A stretch of 64,000 nucleotides of DNA, taken from assembly GCF_002741945.1 (NCBI RefSeq), contig NZ_MDVN01000009.1, forward strand, positions 62,001 through 126,000. The letters are read 5' to 3'. The first letter of the stretch is position 1. Each line of letters opens with the position of its first letter. This DNA is from Gaetbulibacter sp. 4G1. GTDB lineage: Bacteria > Bacteroidota > Bacteroidia > Flavobacteriales > Flavobacteriaceae. The notes under the pieces are model-generated. The model worked only from the letters and a program-made list of their open reading frames with translations. It was not told where the DNA came from and searched no databases. Shown piece after piece: positions 28,054-36,743 of the stretch. Both the position numbers and the translations under genes were made by a program.

Positions 28054-31000
28054 TTAAAATCCAATATTAACTCCAAACAAAATTGTTCTAGTTGTAGGAT
28101 AACTATTAAAATCCTGTCTCGAATTACCTGAACCTGCTAAGTCTGGATCATAACCTAAATAATCTGTAGAAATTGCTAAGTTTTGCCCAGAAACATAGGC
28201 ATTCAAACTTCTAATAAACTTATTGTCTTTTAAATCGAAATTGTATTTAAAAGTAATGTTCTTAAGCCTTACAAAAGAAGCATCTTGAATTACAAATTCA
28301 TTGGTAAGATCTCCTCCATAACTTGATGGATCAACAAAAGAAGGCCAAGAATTAGTTGGATTACTGGTGGTCCACCTATTTAAAATAGGCTCTGAGAATC
28401 TATTTCTTGAATTATTAAACGGGAAATACGTACTGGCCAATTGGCTATTGAATAACTCTACACCATGTACACCTTCAATAAATACGGACAATTCAAATCC
28501 TTTATACTTAAACACATTATTAAAACCCCATGTAAAGTCAGGATATGGATTTCCTAAAATGACTCTATCATCACCATCAATAACACCATCGTTATTTTGA
28601 TCTATCCATTTAGGTTGTCCAGGAACAGCATCAGGTTGTGCTGACCCTGTTGGGTCTTCTCCTGTTTGCCATATTCCAGAATTGGCTAAACCATAATAAG
28701 AAAAGGCTGCTTCTCCTTCTCTATTAATTACAGATGCTGCTGTATCAGAATTATTAATAATCTCACGTCCACCTAAATCTGTAATCTCATTTTTATTAGT
28801 TGTTAAATTCAAATCACTTTCCCAACTAAAATCTTTTCCAGTTATATTTCTAGAATTCAACGATATCTCAAGTCCACTATTAGTAATCTCACTATTTGCT
28901 AGATTAACCCATCTTCCACTAAACCCTGTTTGTAATGGTACTGGTTCAAAAAATAATAAATCCTTCGTCTTTTTATTATAAACATCAATAGAGCCACTAA
29001 TCCTATTATTAAATAAGCCAAAATCTAAACCAAAATTAACCTGCTCTGTGGTTTCCCATGTTAAATCAGAATTTGCAATACGAGCAGGAGTTAAGCCTGC
29101 CACAAGTTGATTGTTAAATACTGCAGGGTCACCAGTTACAAAAGTTGCTAAACTTGCAGATGAAGCTACATTTGAATTTCCTATTTGTCCCCAACCTAAA
29201 CGAGCTTTTAAATTGTTTACAAAATCTAAAGATTCCATGAAGCTTTCCTCTGTAATACGATACCCTAAAGAAAAAGATGGGAATGTACCATATTTATTTC
29301 CTTCAGTAAATCTAGAAGACCCATCTATTCTTACAGAAGCTGTTACTAAAAACTTATCTTTATAGGAATAATTCACCCTTGATAGATATGATAATAATGC
29401 ACTTTTCCTTCTAAAGCTCCCTAAGCCATTAAACTCCTGATTACCAGCTCCTAAATCATCTGTACCAACTTCATCACCAATAAAACCTCTAGCATCTCCA
29501 GTAAATAACTCATAATTAAACTTTTGATATGTGTATCCCGCTAATGCTGCTACAGTATGATCTCCAAAAGTGTTATCATAATTTAAAAGGGCATCAACCA
29601 CATAGTTCGTATTTTTTGATGTTAAAATATTAGCTACACCTCCTGCTTGTGAACCAACAACTGTTTGTCTAGAACGATAAGAATCTTTTTTAGCGTTAAT
29701 AACATCAGTATTCAACGATAATGATGCTTTCAAATTATTAGCTATTTCATAAGAAGTTTTTAAGTTAACCAGTGTGCGGTGCGTTCTTCCTTGAATATCT
29801 ATCCCATTAATAAGGTTATATGGGTTATCTAAATCTATAACATCTGGTTGAAAATAAGACCCATCTCCATTAAATACAGGTGCTGTACTTGGTAAAAAAA
29901 CTGCCGTACTAATAACACCAGCGTCAAAATTACCTCCACTATCTCCGTGTGCTGTAATATCATCAGATGTAAAAGAAGTATTAATATTTACATCAGCTGT
30001 AAACTTATCTTTTTTATACCCCCAATTAAGTCGCCCACCATATCTTTCAAAACCAGAGCCTTTAAGAACACCGTCTTGATTGGTATAATTAAATGATGCA
30101 AAGTATTTAGTATCTGATGATCCTCCGGAAAAGGAAATATTGTGCTGTTGCATGATAGCATCTTCAAAAATTTCATCTTGCCAATCTGTATTCACTGATG
30201 GATTTGAAAGCTCAGCTAATAGAGTTCCTCCTTGCTGTTGTAGTATATCCCCAACGTGCTGAATATATCCATTAGAATCTAATAAATCAAGACGATTAGC
30301 TACTTTCTGAAACCCTATACTTGTATTATAATCTATTTTTATAACACCTTCTTTACCTGTTTTAGTTGTAATCAATATTACCCCGTTTGCACCACGAGAG
30401 CCATATATAGCAGTTGCAGATGCATCTTTTAAAACTTGAATAGATTCGATATCTTGTGGGTTGATTGAATTTAATGGGTTGGGAGGTGATGTATTACCAG
30501 GAATATTTGCTCCACTGCTAGTTATTAATGAGCTATTATCTATAGGCATTCCATCAATAACATATAAAGGGTCATTTCCTAAATTTAATGAAGAGTTCCC
30601 TCTTATTCTAATAGAAACACCTCCACCAGGTTGTCCACTAGTTTGAGAAATACGTACACCTGCTACTTTCCCTTGCATCATTTGATCTACAGATGTTTGT
30701 GTACTATTCTCTAGATCGTCTCCTCCTATAGAAGCCACAGCTCCAGTTAAATCTTTCTTTCTTTGAGTTCCATACCCCACTACAACAATCTCGTCTAAGC
30801 TTGCTGCATCTTCAAGTAATAATATGGTAATCTCTGTTTGGTTACCAATAATAATCTCTTTAGTTGCAAAACCTATATATGAAACAACTAAAATAGCATT
30901 GTTGTCTGCAACATCGATTGTAAATTTTCCGTCAAAGTCAGATTGAGTTCCATTGGTTGTTCCTTTTTCAATAATATTAGCACCAGGTAGTGGTTGTCCA

Positions 31001-31425
31001 TTATTATCTGTTATAGTTCCAGTAAGCTTAATTTGCTGTTTATCAACAGTTATCTCCGGTTCTTTAACAACCACTATTTTATTATTATCAGTAAAAGTAA
31101 AATTAAAATCGCCATTAGATAGGCTTTGCTTCAACAACTTATTTGCTCTAATCTTTCCCTTTTTAAGATAAACTTTAGGGGTGTTTTTAAAAAGATCTTC
31201 TTGATAGATAAACGTATAATCTGTTTGTTGCCTTAGTAAGTCAAAAATTTCATCAATAGTTACAATCTTATCTTCATCAATTACAATTTTAGTATTCTGC
31301 GAAAAAACATCGTTCGAAGAAAAACTAAAAACTGTTGTACAAAACAAGAGTATAAAAGTTCTCATAATAAATTGTAGAATTTTTTTCTTAAAAAAGAAAA
31401 AATTGTTAGTAAATTTAATTTCCAT
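28054..31425 (-). CDS. SusC-type TonB-dependent transducer with STN domain, locus 2
   Basis: This outer-membrane transporter also signals. After a signal sequence (core MRTFILLFCTTVFSF, with Met21 at 31365 as an alternative start) comes an STN domain (about 45-125: VTIDEIFDLLRQQTDYTFIYQ, then NKIVVVKEP). This domain contacts the periplasmic part of a FecR anti-sigma factor. A carboxypeptidase-regulatory-like domain follows (KLTGTITDNNGQPLPGAN), then the plug (VVVGYGTQRKKDLTGAV, SIRIRGNSSLNLGNDPLYVIDG) and barrel, ending GVNIGF. The length of 1123 residues is about 120 more than the other two SusC proteins here, which matches the extra domain. Upstream are the cognate FecR and ECF sigma genes. 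Confidence 0.94.
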   Translation of the reverse strand: MEIKFTNNFFFFKKKILQFIMRTFILLFCTTVFSFSSNDVFSQNTKIVIDEDKIVTIDEIFDLLRQQTDYTFIYQEDLFKNTPKVYLKKGKIRANKLLKQSLSNGDFNFTFTDNNKIVVVKEPEITVDKQQIKLTGTITDNNGQPLPGANIIEKGTTNGTQSDFDGKFTIDVADNNAILVVSYIGFATKEIIIGNQTEITILLLEDAASLDEIVVVGYGTQRKKDLTGAVASIGGDDLENSTQTSVDQMMQGKVAGVRISQTSGQPGGGVSIRIRGNSSLNLGNDPLYVIDGMPIDNSSLITSSGANIPGNTSPPNPLNSINPQDIESIQVLKDASATAIYGSRGANGVILITTKTGKEGVIKIDYNTSIGFQKVANRLDLLDSNGYIQHVGDILQQQGGTLLAELSNPSVNTDWQDEIFEDAIMQQHNISFSGGSSDTKYFASFNYTNQDGVLKGSGFERYGGRLNWGYKKDKFTADVNINTSFTSDDITAHGDSGGNFDAGVISTAVFLPSTAPVFNGDGSYFQPDVIDLDNPYNLINGIDIQGRTHRTLVNLKTSYEIANNLKASLSLNTDVINAKKDSYRSRQTVVGSQAGGVANILTSKNTNYVVDALLNYDNTFGDHTVAALAGYTYQKFNYELFTGDARGFIGDEVGTDDLGAGNQEFNGLGSFRRKSALLSYLSRVNYSYKDKFLVTASVRIDGSSRFTEGNKYGTFPSFSLGYRITEESFMESLDFVNNLKARLGWGQIGNSNVASSASLATFVTGDPAVFNNQLVAGLTPARIANSDLTWETTEQVNFGLDFGLFNNRISGSIDVYNKKTKDLLFFEPVPLQTGFSGRWVNLANSEITNSGLEISLNSRNITGKDFSWESDLNLTTNKNEITDLGGREIINNSDTAASVINREGEAAFSYYGLANSGIWQTGEDPTGSAQPDAVPGQPKWIDQNNDGVIDGDDRVILGNPYPDFTWGFNNVFKYKGFELSVFIEGVHGVELFNSQLASTYFPFNNSRNRFSEPILNRWTTSNPTNSWPSFVDPSSYGGDLTNEFVIQDASFVRLKNITFKYNFDLKDNKFIRSLNAYVSGQNLAISTDYLGYDPDLAGSGNSRQDFNSYPTTRTILFGVNIGF

Positions 31426-31527
31426 AAATTTGCGTGTTAATTAGTTAAACATTTTAGTTAATTAATAATCTAAAGGGGGATAAAGCGTGTTACTGTGGAG
31501 GTACTTAGACTTTGTTCCCTTTCTCTT

Positions 31528-32667
31528 TTATTTTATTGTAATTTTTTTATTTGTTATACCATAGGCTGTTATAAAATTAGTTTTCTTGATTAAATCTAAA
31601 ATTTCTTCTATTTTTTCATTTTTGCTTATTACACCATTAAACTTAACATCTTCAAGTTTCTTATCTTCAAAAATAACTTCAACATCATACCAACGAGATA
31701 GAACAACCATTATATCTTTTAATGTTTTGCTTTTAAAACTAAAGACCCCTGTTTTCCATGATGTTTCACCATATACATCAACTGTATTAACAGTTATCTG
31801 ATTACTTCCAAGACTTATTTTTGATTGCTGATTTGGAGTTAAACTTTGTTTTGAAACGGAATTACTAACAGTTACTCTACCTTCTACCAGTGTAGTATAG
31901 ATAGTACTTTCGTCCTTATAAGCCTTAATATTAAATTCTGTACCCAGCACTTCTACTTCTTGGTTCTTATTTAATACTATAAATTTTGAGCCATTATTTT
32001 CAAAACTAGACGTTACATCAAAATATGCCTCTCCATATACTAACTCTACTTCACGCGTTTTACCAGCTATAAAATTTACAGGATATTTTAATTGTGATTC
32101 TGAATTTAACCATACTTCTGTCCCATCAGATAATTTTATAGCATACTGACCTCCTCTAGGAATAGTTAGGTAATTGTATACTATTTCTTGTTTCGAATTA
32201 TTATTTTTATTATAAGTTAATTTTTCGCCATTACTGTTTAAGTTACCTGCAACATACGTTTCTCCCTTTTCGAGAACAATACTAGATCCGTCTTCTAATG
32301 TAAGAGTTGCTTTATCTGTTCCTATTAAAATAAGTTCATCATTATCAACAATAACGGGATCACTAACTTGAATATCTTCTTTATTAAAAATAAAATTAAG
32401 AGAAATTAGTACAAGTATTGAAGCAGCGACTACAGCATATTTCCAATAATTATTCTTTTTTGTATTCTCTGCTATATTTATATTTTTTTGAATAGATAAC
32501 CATCCTTTTTCAATATCAATATGGTTTATATTTTTTTTGTAATTCTTCTTTACAGAAATAAAATAATCCTTATGAGAATCTGCTTCATTATACCATTTTG
32601 AAAAGATAATTTCTTCCTCTGGAGTAAGCTTATTATTAAGTCTTTTTATAATTAATTTAAATTCCAT
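31528..32667 (-). CDS. FecR-type anti-sigma factor
   Basis: This is an inner-membrane anti-sigma factor that holds or releases the adjacent ECF sigma factor in response to the STN domain of the TonB-dependent transducer. Residues 1-75 are the cytoplasmic part (EEEIIFSKWYNEADSHKDYF). A membrane helix follows (YAVVAASILVLISLNFIF, about 77-94). The periplasmic FecR domain contains LTIPRGGQYAIKLSDGTEVWLNSESQLKYP and VELVYGEAYFDV. The C-terminus (LDLIKKTNFITAYGITNKKITIK) is the part that meets the STN domain. It lies between the sigma gene and the transducer, in the usual order. Confidence 0.94.
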   Translation of the reverse strand: MEFKLIIKRLNNKLTPEEEIIFSKWYNEADSHKDYFISVKKNYKKNINHIDIEKGWLSIQKNINIAENTKKNNYWKYAVVAASILVLISLNFIFNKEDIQVSDPVIVDNDELILIGTDKATLTLEDGSSIVLEKGETYVAGNLNSNGEKLTYNKNNNSKQEIVYNYLTIPRGGQYAIKLSDGTEVWLNSESQLKYPVNFIAGKTREVELVYGEAYFDVTSSFENNGSKFIVLNKNQEVEVLGTEFNIKAYKDESTIYTTLVEGRVTVSNSVSKQSLTPNQQSKISLGSNQITVNTVDVYGETSWKTGVFSFKSKTLKDIMVVLSRWYDVEVIFEDKKLEDVKFNGVISKNEKIEEILDLIKKTNFITAYGITNKKITIK

Positions 32668-32793
32668 TTAACACTTGTTTGCGCTCTTTTAATTATTAGA
32701 CAATTAAAAATATATTTTGGGTGACAAAAAAAGAAGAAATATTTAAATAAAGTACAAGAAAAATACTAACCGCCTAATAATAAGGGCATTTTA

Positions 32794-33348
32794 TTAATGA
32801 ATTTGCAATAAAATTAAGATAGAAGTTACTAACTCTGTAATTCTTAATTTGGCTCTCTTAAGTTGGGTTTTAACTGTATTTATAGAAACCCCTAATTCTT
32901 CTGCTATTTCTGAATATTTGTAGTTATGTAAAAATTTTAGCTTTACAATCTGTTGCATCTTATCAGGCAGTGTATCTACAATTTTTAAAATTTGATGATA
33001 TACTATTTTTTTATCTTCATCTGTAACTGAATCAAAAACATGCTCGGTAATAAGGTTTATATTAAACTCTAAAAACTCGTAATCATCTGTGATTTTAATT
33101 GACTTTAAAAAATTAAAACATCTATTACGAACCATTGCAAGTAGATATCCCTTTAATGACGATTTAATTTTTATTTTATCTGCATTTTCCCAAATATAAA
33201 TAAACACTTCCTGTACAATATCTTCACTTGAATCTAAATCAAAAAGATAACCATTAGCATAAACTACTAATTCCTTATAGTGTTTATCAAAAAAGTTTTT
33301 AAAAACTCTACGGTTTTGTTTTCTTATTTCTTCTAGAATAAGATTCAT
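32794..33348 (-). CDS. ECF sigma-70 factor (FecI-like)
   Basis: This 184-residue alternative sigma factor should direct RNA polymerase to locus 2 when the transducer is loaded with substrate. Region 2 shows as DLDSSEDIVQEVFIYIWENADKI, and region 4 as LPDKMQQIVKLKFLHNYKYSEIAEELGVSINTVKTQLKRAK, a typical helix-turn-helix. No region 3 is present, as expected for ECF factors. The FecR gene follows after 126 bp. A TAGATTTG box on the minus strand at 33379-33386 could be its own -7 element. Confidence 0.93.
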   Translation of the reverse strand: MNLILEEIRKQNRRVFKNFFDKHYKELVVYANGYLFDLDSSEDIVQEVFIYIWENADKIKIKSSLKGYLLAMVRNRCFNFLKSIKITDDYEFLEFNINLITEHVFDSVTDEDKKIVYHQILKIVDTLPDKMQQIVKLKFLHNYKYSEIAEELGVSINTVKTQLKRAKLRITELVTSILILLQIH

Positions 33349-33738
33349 TTATATTGTATAAATGTGTTAGGATTCAAGCAAATCTATTAAAAAGAAAGTA
33401 ATAATTGATAATTTTAAAGAAACTTATAGCTAGAGCTAAAAAGGTGCGAATGAAGTATTCTTAATCATACAGCTCCCAAAATAAATATCACTATTTCCTG
33501 CTAAAAAATAAGGAAATAATAGAAATTGGTTAGTGATTTAATAATTAATTGACATTTAAAATAGCTAGAAATGAGAGTAAATGATAATAATTAATTTCAT
33601 ACTATCTTTTATAAATTATTCTTTTTAAAAGAAGAGTCTTTAACTAAATTTTATATGCAGCATTTTTAAAAATAAGAAAACTATAAAACATTTTATTTGA
33701 TAATTAAAGGAAGATACTGAAATGGCTCTAAGGCTTAT
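33349..33738. other. 390-bp gap between eda and the sigma gene, with repeat copy B
   Basis: The right part (33612 onward) is the flank portion of the direct repeat shared with 20433-20738. The left part is AT-rich and should contain the sigma-factor promoter. I see no open reading frame or strong terminator here. Confidence 0.6.
33379..33386 (-). promoter_or_regulatory. Possible -7 box (TAGATTTG) of the ECF sigma gene
   Basis: On the minus strand this octamer fits the Bacteroidota -7 consensus TAnnTTTG and lies 30 bp before the sigma-factor start codon. No clear TTTG is found 19 bp upstream, so the call is weak. Confidence 0.3.
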
Positions 33739-33843
33739 TTATTGAACAGTTTTTCTAACTTCTTTAATTATATTTAATGCTTCTTTTACATCTTGTTCAA
33801 GCTTATTATAATCTTTATTTGCTATAATATCTTTAGATATCAA
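33612..33843. repeat. Direct repeat copy B: intact eda 3' end plus flank (partner 20433-20738)
   Basis: This is the intact partner of copy A. Bases 33612-33667 match 20433-20488 closely, and 33727-33765 match 20645-20683 with two differences (CTAAGGCTTATTTAT, then AGTTTTTCTAACTTCTTT). Here the coding part belongs to a full-length eda gene. Confidence 0.85.
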
Positions 33844-34416
33844 TTTAGAACCCATTCCAACACATGTAACCCCGGCATCAAACCAAGCTTTTAAGTTTTC
33901 TTGAGTTGGAGACACTCCACCTGTTGGCATAATAGAAGTCCAAGGTTGTGGGCCTCTCACTCCTTTAACAAACTTTGGCCCGTAAATATCTCCAGGGAAT
34001 AATTTCACTATTTCACATCCAAGTTCTTCCGCTTTAGCAATTTCTGTCAACGATCCGCACCCTGGTGACCATAATACTTTTCTTCTATTACATACTATGG
34101 CAATATCTTCTCTTAGTACTGGTGTTACTATAAAGTTTGCTCCTAATGCCATATATAAGGATGCTGCAGCTGCATCTGTTACAGAACCTACTCCCATAAT
34201 CATTCCTGGTAACTCTGCAATTGCATACTTGGTTAGTTCTCCAAAAACTTCATGAGCAAAATCTCCTCGAGCAGTAAACTCCATTAAGCGAGCACCTCCA
34301 TTATAGCAAGCTTTTAGTATTTTTTTACTAAGCTCTAAATCGTTATTAAAAAACAAAGGAATCATTCCAGTTTCTTTCATTGCATTAGCAACTTCTATTC
34401 TTGTAAATTGTGCCAT
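33739..34416 (-). CDS. eda: 2-keto-3-deoxy-6-phosphogluconate (KDPG) aldolase
   Basis: This enzyme cleaves KDPG to pyruvate and glyceraldehyde-3-phosphate, the last step of the alginate and uronate route. The 225-residue product is a class I aldolase TIM barrel. The Schiff-base lysine is in GCEIVKLFPGDIYGPKFVKG. The base glutamate lies in RLMEFTARGD. IMPTGGVSPTQENLKAWFDAG binds the phosphate end. It starts 22 bp after the kdgK stop, so the two form an operon. A fragment of a second copy of its 3' end lies at 20655-20738. Confidence 0.95.
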   Translation of the reverse strand: MAQFTRIEVANAMKETGMIPLFFNNDLELSKKILKACYNGGARLMEFTARGDFAHEVFGELTKYAIAELPGMIMGVGSVTDAAAASLYMALGANFIVTPVLREDIAIVCNRRKVLWSPGCGSLTEIAKAEELGCEIVKLFPGDIYGPKFVKGVRGPQPWTSIMPTGGVSPTQENLKAWFDAGVTCVGMGSKLISKDIIANKDYNKLEQDVKEALNIIKEVRKTVQ

Positions 34417-34438
34417 TTTATATTGTTTTTATAATTGA

Positions 34439-35479
34439 TTAGCGCGCTACTCGACCAGAAGCATCACCCCCCATTAATTTTTCTACTTCTGAAACTGTCA
34501 CTAAGTTAGCATCTCCTTTAATAGTGTGTTTTAAGCACGATGCAGCTACAGCAAAATCTAAAGCATTTTGATCATCTTCTGGGTATGTTAGTAAGCCGTA
34601 TATTAAACCTCCCATAAAAGAATCTCCACCGCCAACTCGATCAACAATATCTGTGATTTGATATTGACGTGTTTCATACATTTTTTTACCGTCATACAAA
34701 ACACCTGCCCATGTATTATGAGATGCCGAAATAGAGCCTCTTAAAGTGGTTATTACTTTTTTAGCTCTTGGAAATTTATTCATCATCTGTTTACAAACAG
34801 ATAAAAAAGCTTCAGCTTTAACATCATGCCCATGCTTATGTACATCTAACCCTTCTGGGTGAATTCCAAAGTGTTTTTCAGCATCTTCTTCGTTTCCTAA
34901 AATAATATCGCAATATGAAGTCAATTCAGTCATAATAGCTTCTCTATCACCACCATAGTTCCAAAGTTTTGCCCTATAATTTAAATCGGTAGAAATCGTA
35001 ATTCCTTTTGCACTAGCTGCTTTTAGGGCTTCTAAACAAACATCAGCAGCGCCTTGTGATATTGCAGGAGTTATTCCTGTCCAATGAAACCATTCTACAC
35101 CTTCAAAAACAGTATCCCAATCTATCATTCCTTGCTCTATTTCTGCAATCGCAGAATGTGCTCTATCATAAACTACTTTACTTCCTCTTGAAACTGCTCC
35201 AGTCTCTAAAAAATAAATCCCCAAACGATCGCCTCCATAAACAATTTTATCTACTCCAACACCGCGTTTGCGCATTTCCATCATAGCACATTCACCAATA
35301 TCATTTTTTGGCAAACGTGTTACAAAATCTACAGACACTCCATAATTTGCTAAAGATACTGCAACATTAGATTCTCCTCCTCCATAAACAACATCAAAGT
35401 TATTAGCTTGTGAAAATCTTAAAAACCCTTGCGGAGCTAATCGTAACATGATTTCTCCAAACGTAACTACTTTACCCAT
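34439..35479 (-). CDS. kdgK: 2-keto-3-deoxygluconate kinase (PfkB family)
   Basis: This enzyme phosphorylates 2-keto-3-deoxygluconate to KDPG using ATP. The 346-residue product shows the PfkB signatures: the N-terminal GGGESNVAVSLANYG substrate segment and the C-terminal DRVGGGDSFMGGLIYGL with its catalytic aspartate and anion hole. It is the first gene of the kdgK-eda operon. It is transcribed away from the LacI-type regulator, with two identical palindromes in the 153-bp gap, so it is probably repressed by that regulator. Confidence 0.93.
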   Translation of the reverse strand: MGKVVTFGEIMLRLAPQGFLRFSQANNFDVVYGGGESNVAVSLANYGVSVDFVTRLPKNDIGECAMMEMRKRGVGVDKIVYGGDRLGIYFLETGAVSRGSKVVYDRAHSAIAEIEQGMIDWDTVFEGVEWFHWTGITPAISQGAADVCLEALKAASAKGITISTDLNYRAKLWNYGGDREAIMTELTSYCDIILGNEEDAEKHFGIHPEGLDVHKHGHDVKAEAFLSVCKQMMNKFPRAKKVITTLRGSISASHNTWAGVLYDGKKMYETRQYQITDIVDRVGGGDSFMGGLIYGLLTYPEDDQNALDFAVAASCLKHTIKGDANLVTVSEVEKLMGGDASGRVAR

Positions 35480-35512
35480 TTTTTTTAAATTTTTATTTAA
35501 GTTTATTGTTTT

Positions 35513-35532
35513 TTGCTTAAACGTTTAAGCAA
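35513..35532. promoter_or_regulatory. LacI-type operator 1, upstream of kdgK
   Basis: TTGCTTAAACGTTTAAGCAA is a perfect 20-bp palindrome with the central CG usual for LacI-family operators. Flanking T and A runs extend the symmetry to 35510-35535. It lies 34 bp before the kdgK start codon. Confidence 0.85.
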
Positions 35533-35572
35533 AAATTTAAAATAATATCAAAACCCTATTTTTTATTTGAAT

Positions 35573-35603
35573 TTTGATATTAATAAACAAAACATTAGCT
35601 TTG
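35573..35603 (+). promoter_or_regulatory. Promoter of the LacI-type regulator gene
   Basis: TTTG at 35573-35576, exactly 19 bp, then TAGCTTTG at 35596-35603 match the Bacteroidota primary-sigma consensus. The -7 box overlaps the left edge of operator 2, so binding there should block this promoter (autorepression). Confidence 0.65.
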
Positions 35604-35620
35604 CTTAAACGTTTAAGCAA
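35601..35620. promoter_or_regulatory. LacI-type operator 2, at the regulator's own start
   Basis: This is the second exact copy of TTGCTTAAACGTTTAAGCAA, centred 88 bp from the first. It overlaps the -7 box of the regulator promoter and ends 12 bp before the TTG start codon. Confidence 0.85.
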
Positions 35621-35632
35621 ATATATAAAAAA

Positions 35633-36658
35633 TTGGCAAATAAAAAAAAAACTACAATAAAAGACATTGCAAATGTTTTAAATATATCTGCTGCTGCGGT
35701 TTCAAAAGCTTTACATGACGACTCTCGTATTAGTGAAAAAACTAAAAAAGCTGTAAAGCAAGTCGCAAAAAATTTAAACTACCAACCTAATCATCTTGCG
35801 AGTGCATTACGAAAAGGAAAAAGTAATTTAGTTGGAGTTATTGTTCCAAGGACCAATAGTAATTTCTTCTCTTCTGTTATCCAAAACATAGAGGAAGAAC
35901 TAAACAAAGAGGGGTATAACATTATTATTACTCAATCTAACGAATCTTACAAAAAAGAGTGCAACAATATTGACACACTATTATTTACTCAAGTTGATGG
36001 TATTATAGCTTCTATGGCAAATGAAACGGTTAATTTAGAATATTATGAAAAGATTAAATCAAAAGGGATTCCTTTAATTTTATTTGATCGTGGTGAAAAT
36101 GATTTAAATGTAGATTATATAGGTATTAATGATTATGATAGTAGTCATATGATAGTTGATCATTTAGTGCAGCAAAACCGCAAGCGAATAGCTCACATTG
36201 GTGGATATAAACATACTAGAATTTTTAATAATAGAATTAGAGGTTATGTTGATGCTTTAAAAAAACACAACTTACCGCAAGATAACGATCTTCTTATAGA
36301 AAGTAGTCTTACAACTGAAGATGGCAGAGCTAAAATGATTCAGCTACTAAAATTAAAGGACAAGCCTGATGCCATTTATGTTGCTGGTGATTATGCTGCT
36401 TTAGGTGCGCTACAAGTTTTAAATGAACAGAATATTAAAGTTCCAGAAGAAATAGCCTTGGTTGGTTTTGGAAATGAACCTTTTACTGCCATGGTAACTC
36501 CAACAATTTCTAGTGTAAATCAGCATAGTGCAGAAATTGGTAGGCTTGCTGCTACCACATTTTTAGAACATGCTAAAAAAGAAGTGATAACACAATCTCT
36601 TAATAAGAAAATTTTAAATGCGGATTTAATAGTTAGAGATTCATCTAAAAAAAATTAA
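35633..36658 (+). CDS. LacI/GalR-family transcriptional regulator
   Basis: The 341-residue product has an N-terminal LacI helix-turn-helix (TIKDIANVLNISAAAVSKALH, with hinge NYQPNHLASALR) and a periplasmic-binding-protein-like effector domain (LVGVIVPRTNSNFFSSVIQNIE, AHIGG, DAIYVAGDYAALGALQ, LVGFGNEPF). The start is a TTG at 35633. No ATG precedes it in frame before a TAA at 35606-35608, and the HTH begins at residue 8, so this start is firm. It is divergent from kdgK-eda and flanked by two identical operators. It likely responds to a 2-keto-3-deoxygluconate pathway intermediate; the ligand is inference. Confidence 0.93.
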   Translation: MANKKKTTIKDIANVLNISAAAVSKALHDDSRISEKTKKAVKQVAKNLNYQPNHLASALRKGKSNLVGVIVPRTNSNFFSSVIQNIEEELNKEGYNIIITQSNESYKKECNNIDTLLFTQVDGIIASMANETVNLEYYEKIKSKGIPLILFDRGENDLNVDYIGINDYDSSHMIVDHLVQQNRKRIAHIGGYKHTRIFNNRIRGYVDALKKHNLPQDNDLLIESSLTTEDGRAKMIQLLKLKDKPDAIYVAGDYAALGALQVLNEQNIKVPEEIALVGFGNEPFTAMVTPTISSVNQHSAEIGRLAATTFLEHAKKEVITQSLNKKILNADLIVRDSSKKN

Positions 36659-36686
36659 GCGTTATTGTATAAATACATTAACGCTT
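36657..36686. terminator. Bidirectional terminator between lacI-type gene and SDR
   Basis: AAGCGTTATTGTAT (36657-36670) pairs with ATACATTAACGCTT (36673-36686) with a single mismatch. The arms are flanked by an A run and a T-rich stretch. It starts at the regulator's stop codon and lies between convergent genes. Confidence 0.7.
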
Positions 36687-36743
36687 AATTTATAATAAAC
36701 TAGGAAAACATAACCCCTATTTTTACTTAAAAAAACTTTAACT

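Noticed and set aside
32740-32790. Terminator after the sigma-factor gene
   Set aside because: GCCT and AGGGC arms are too short and unbalanced to support a stable stem.
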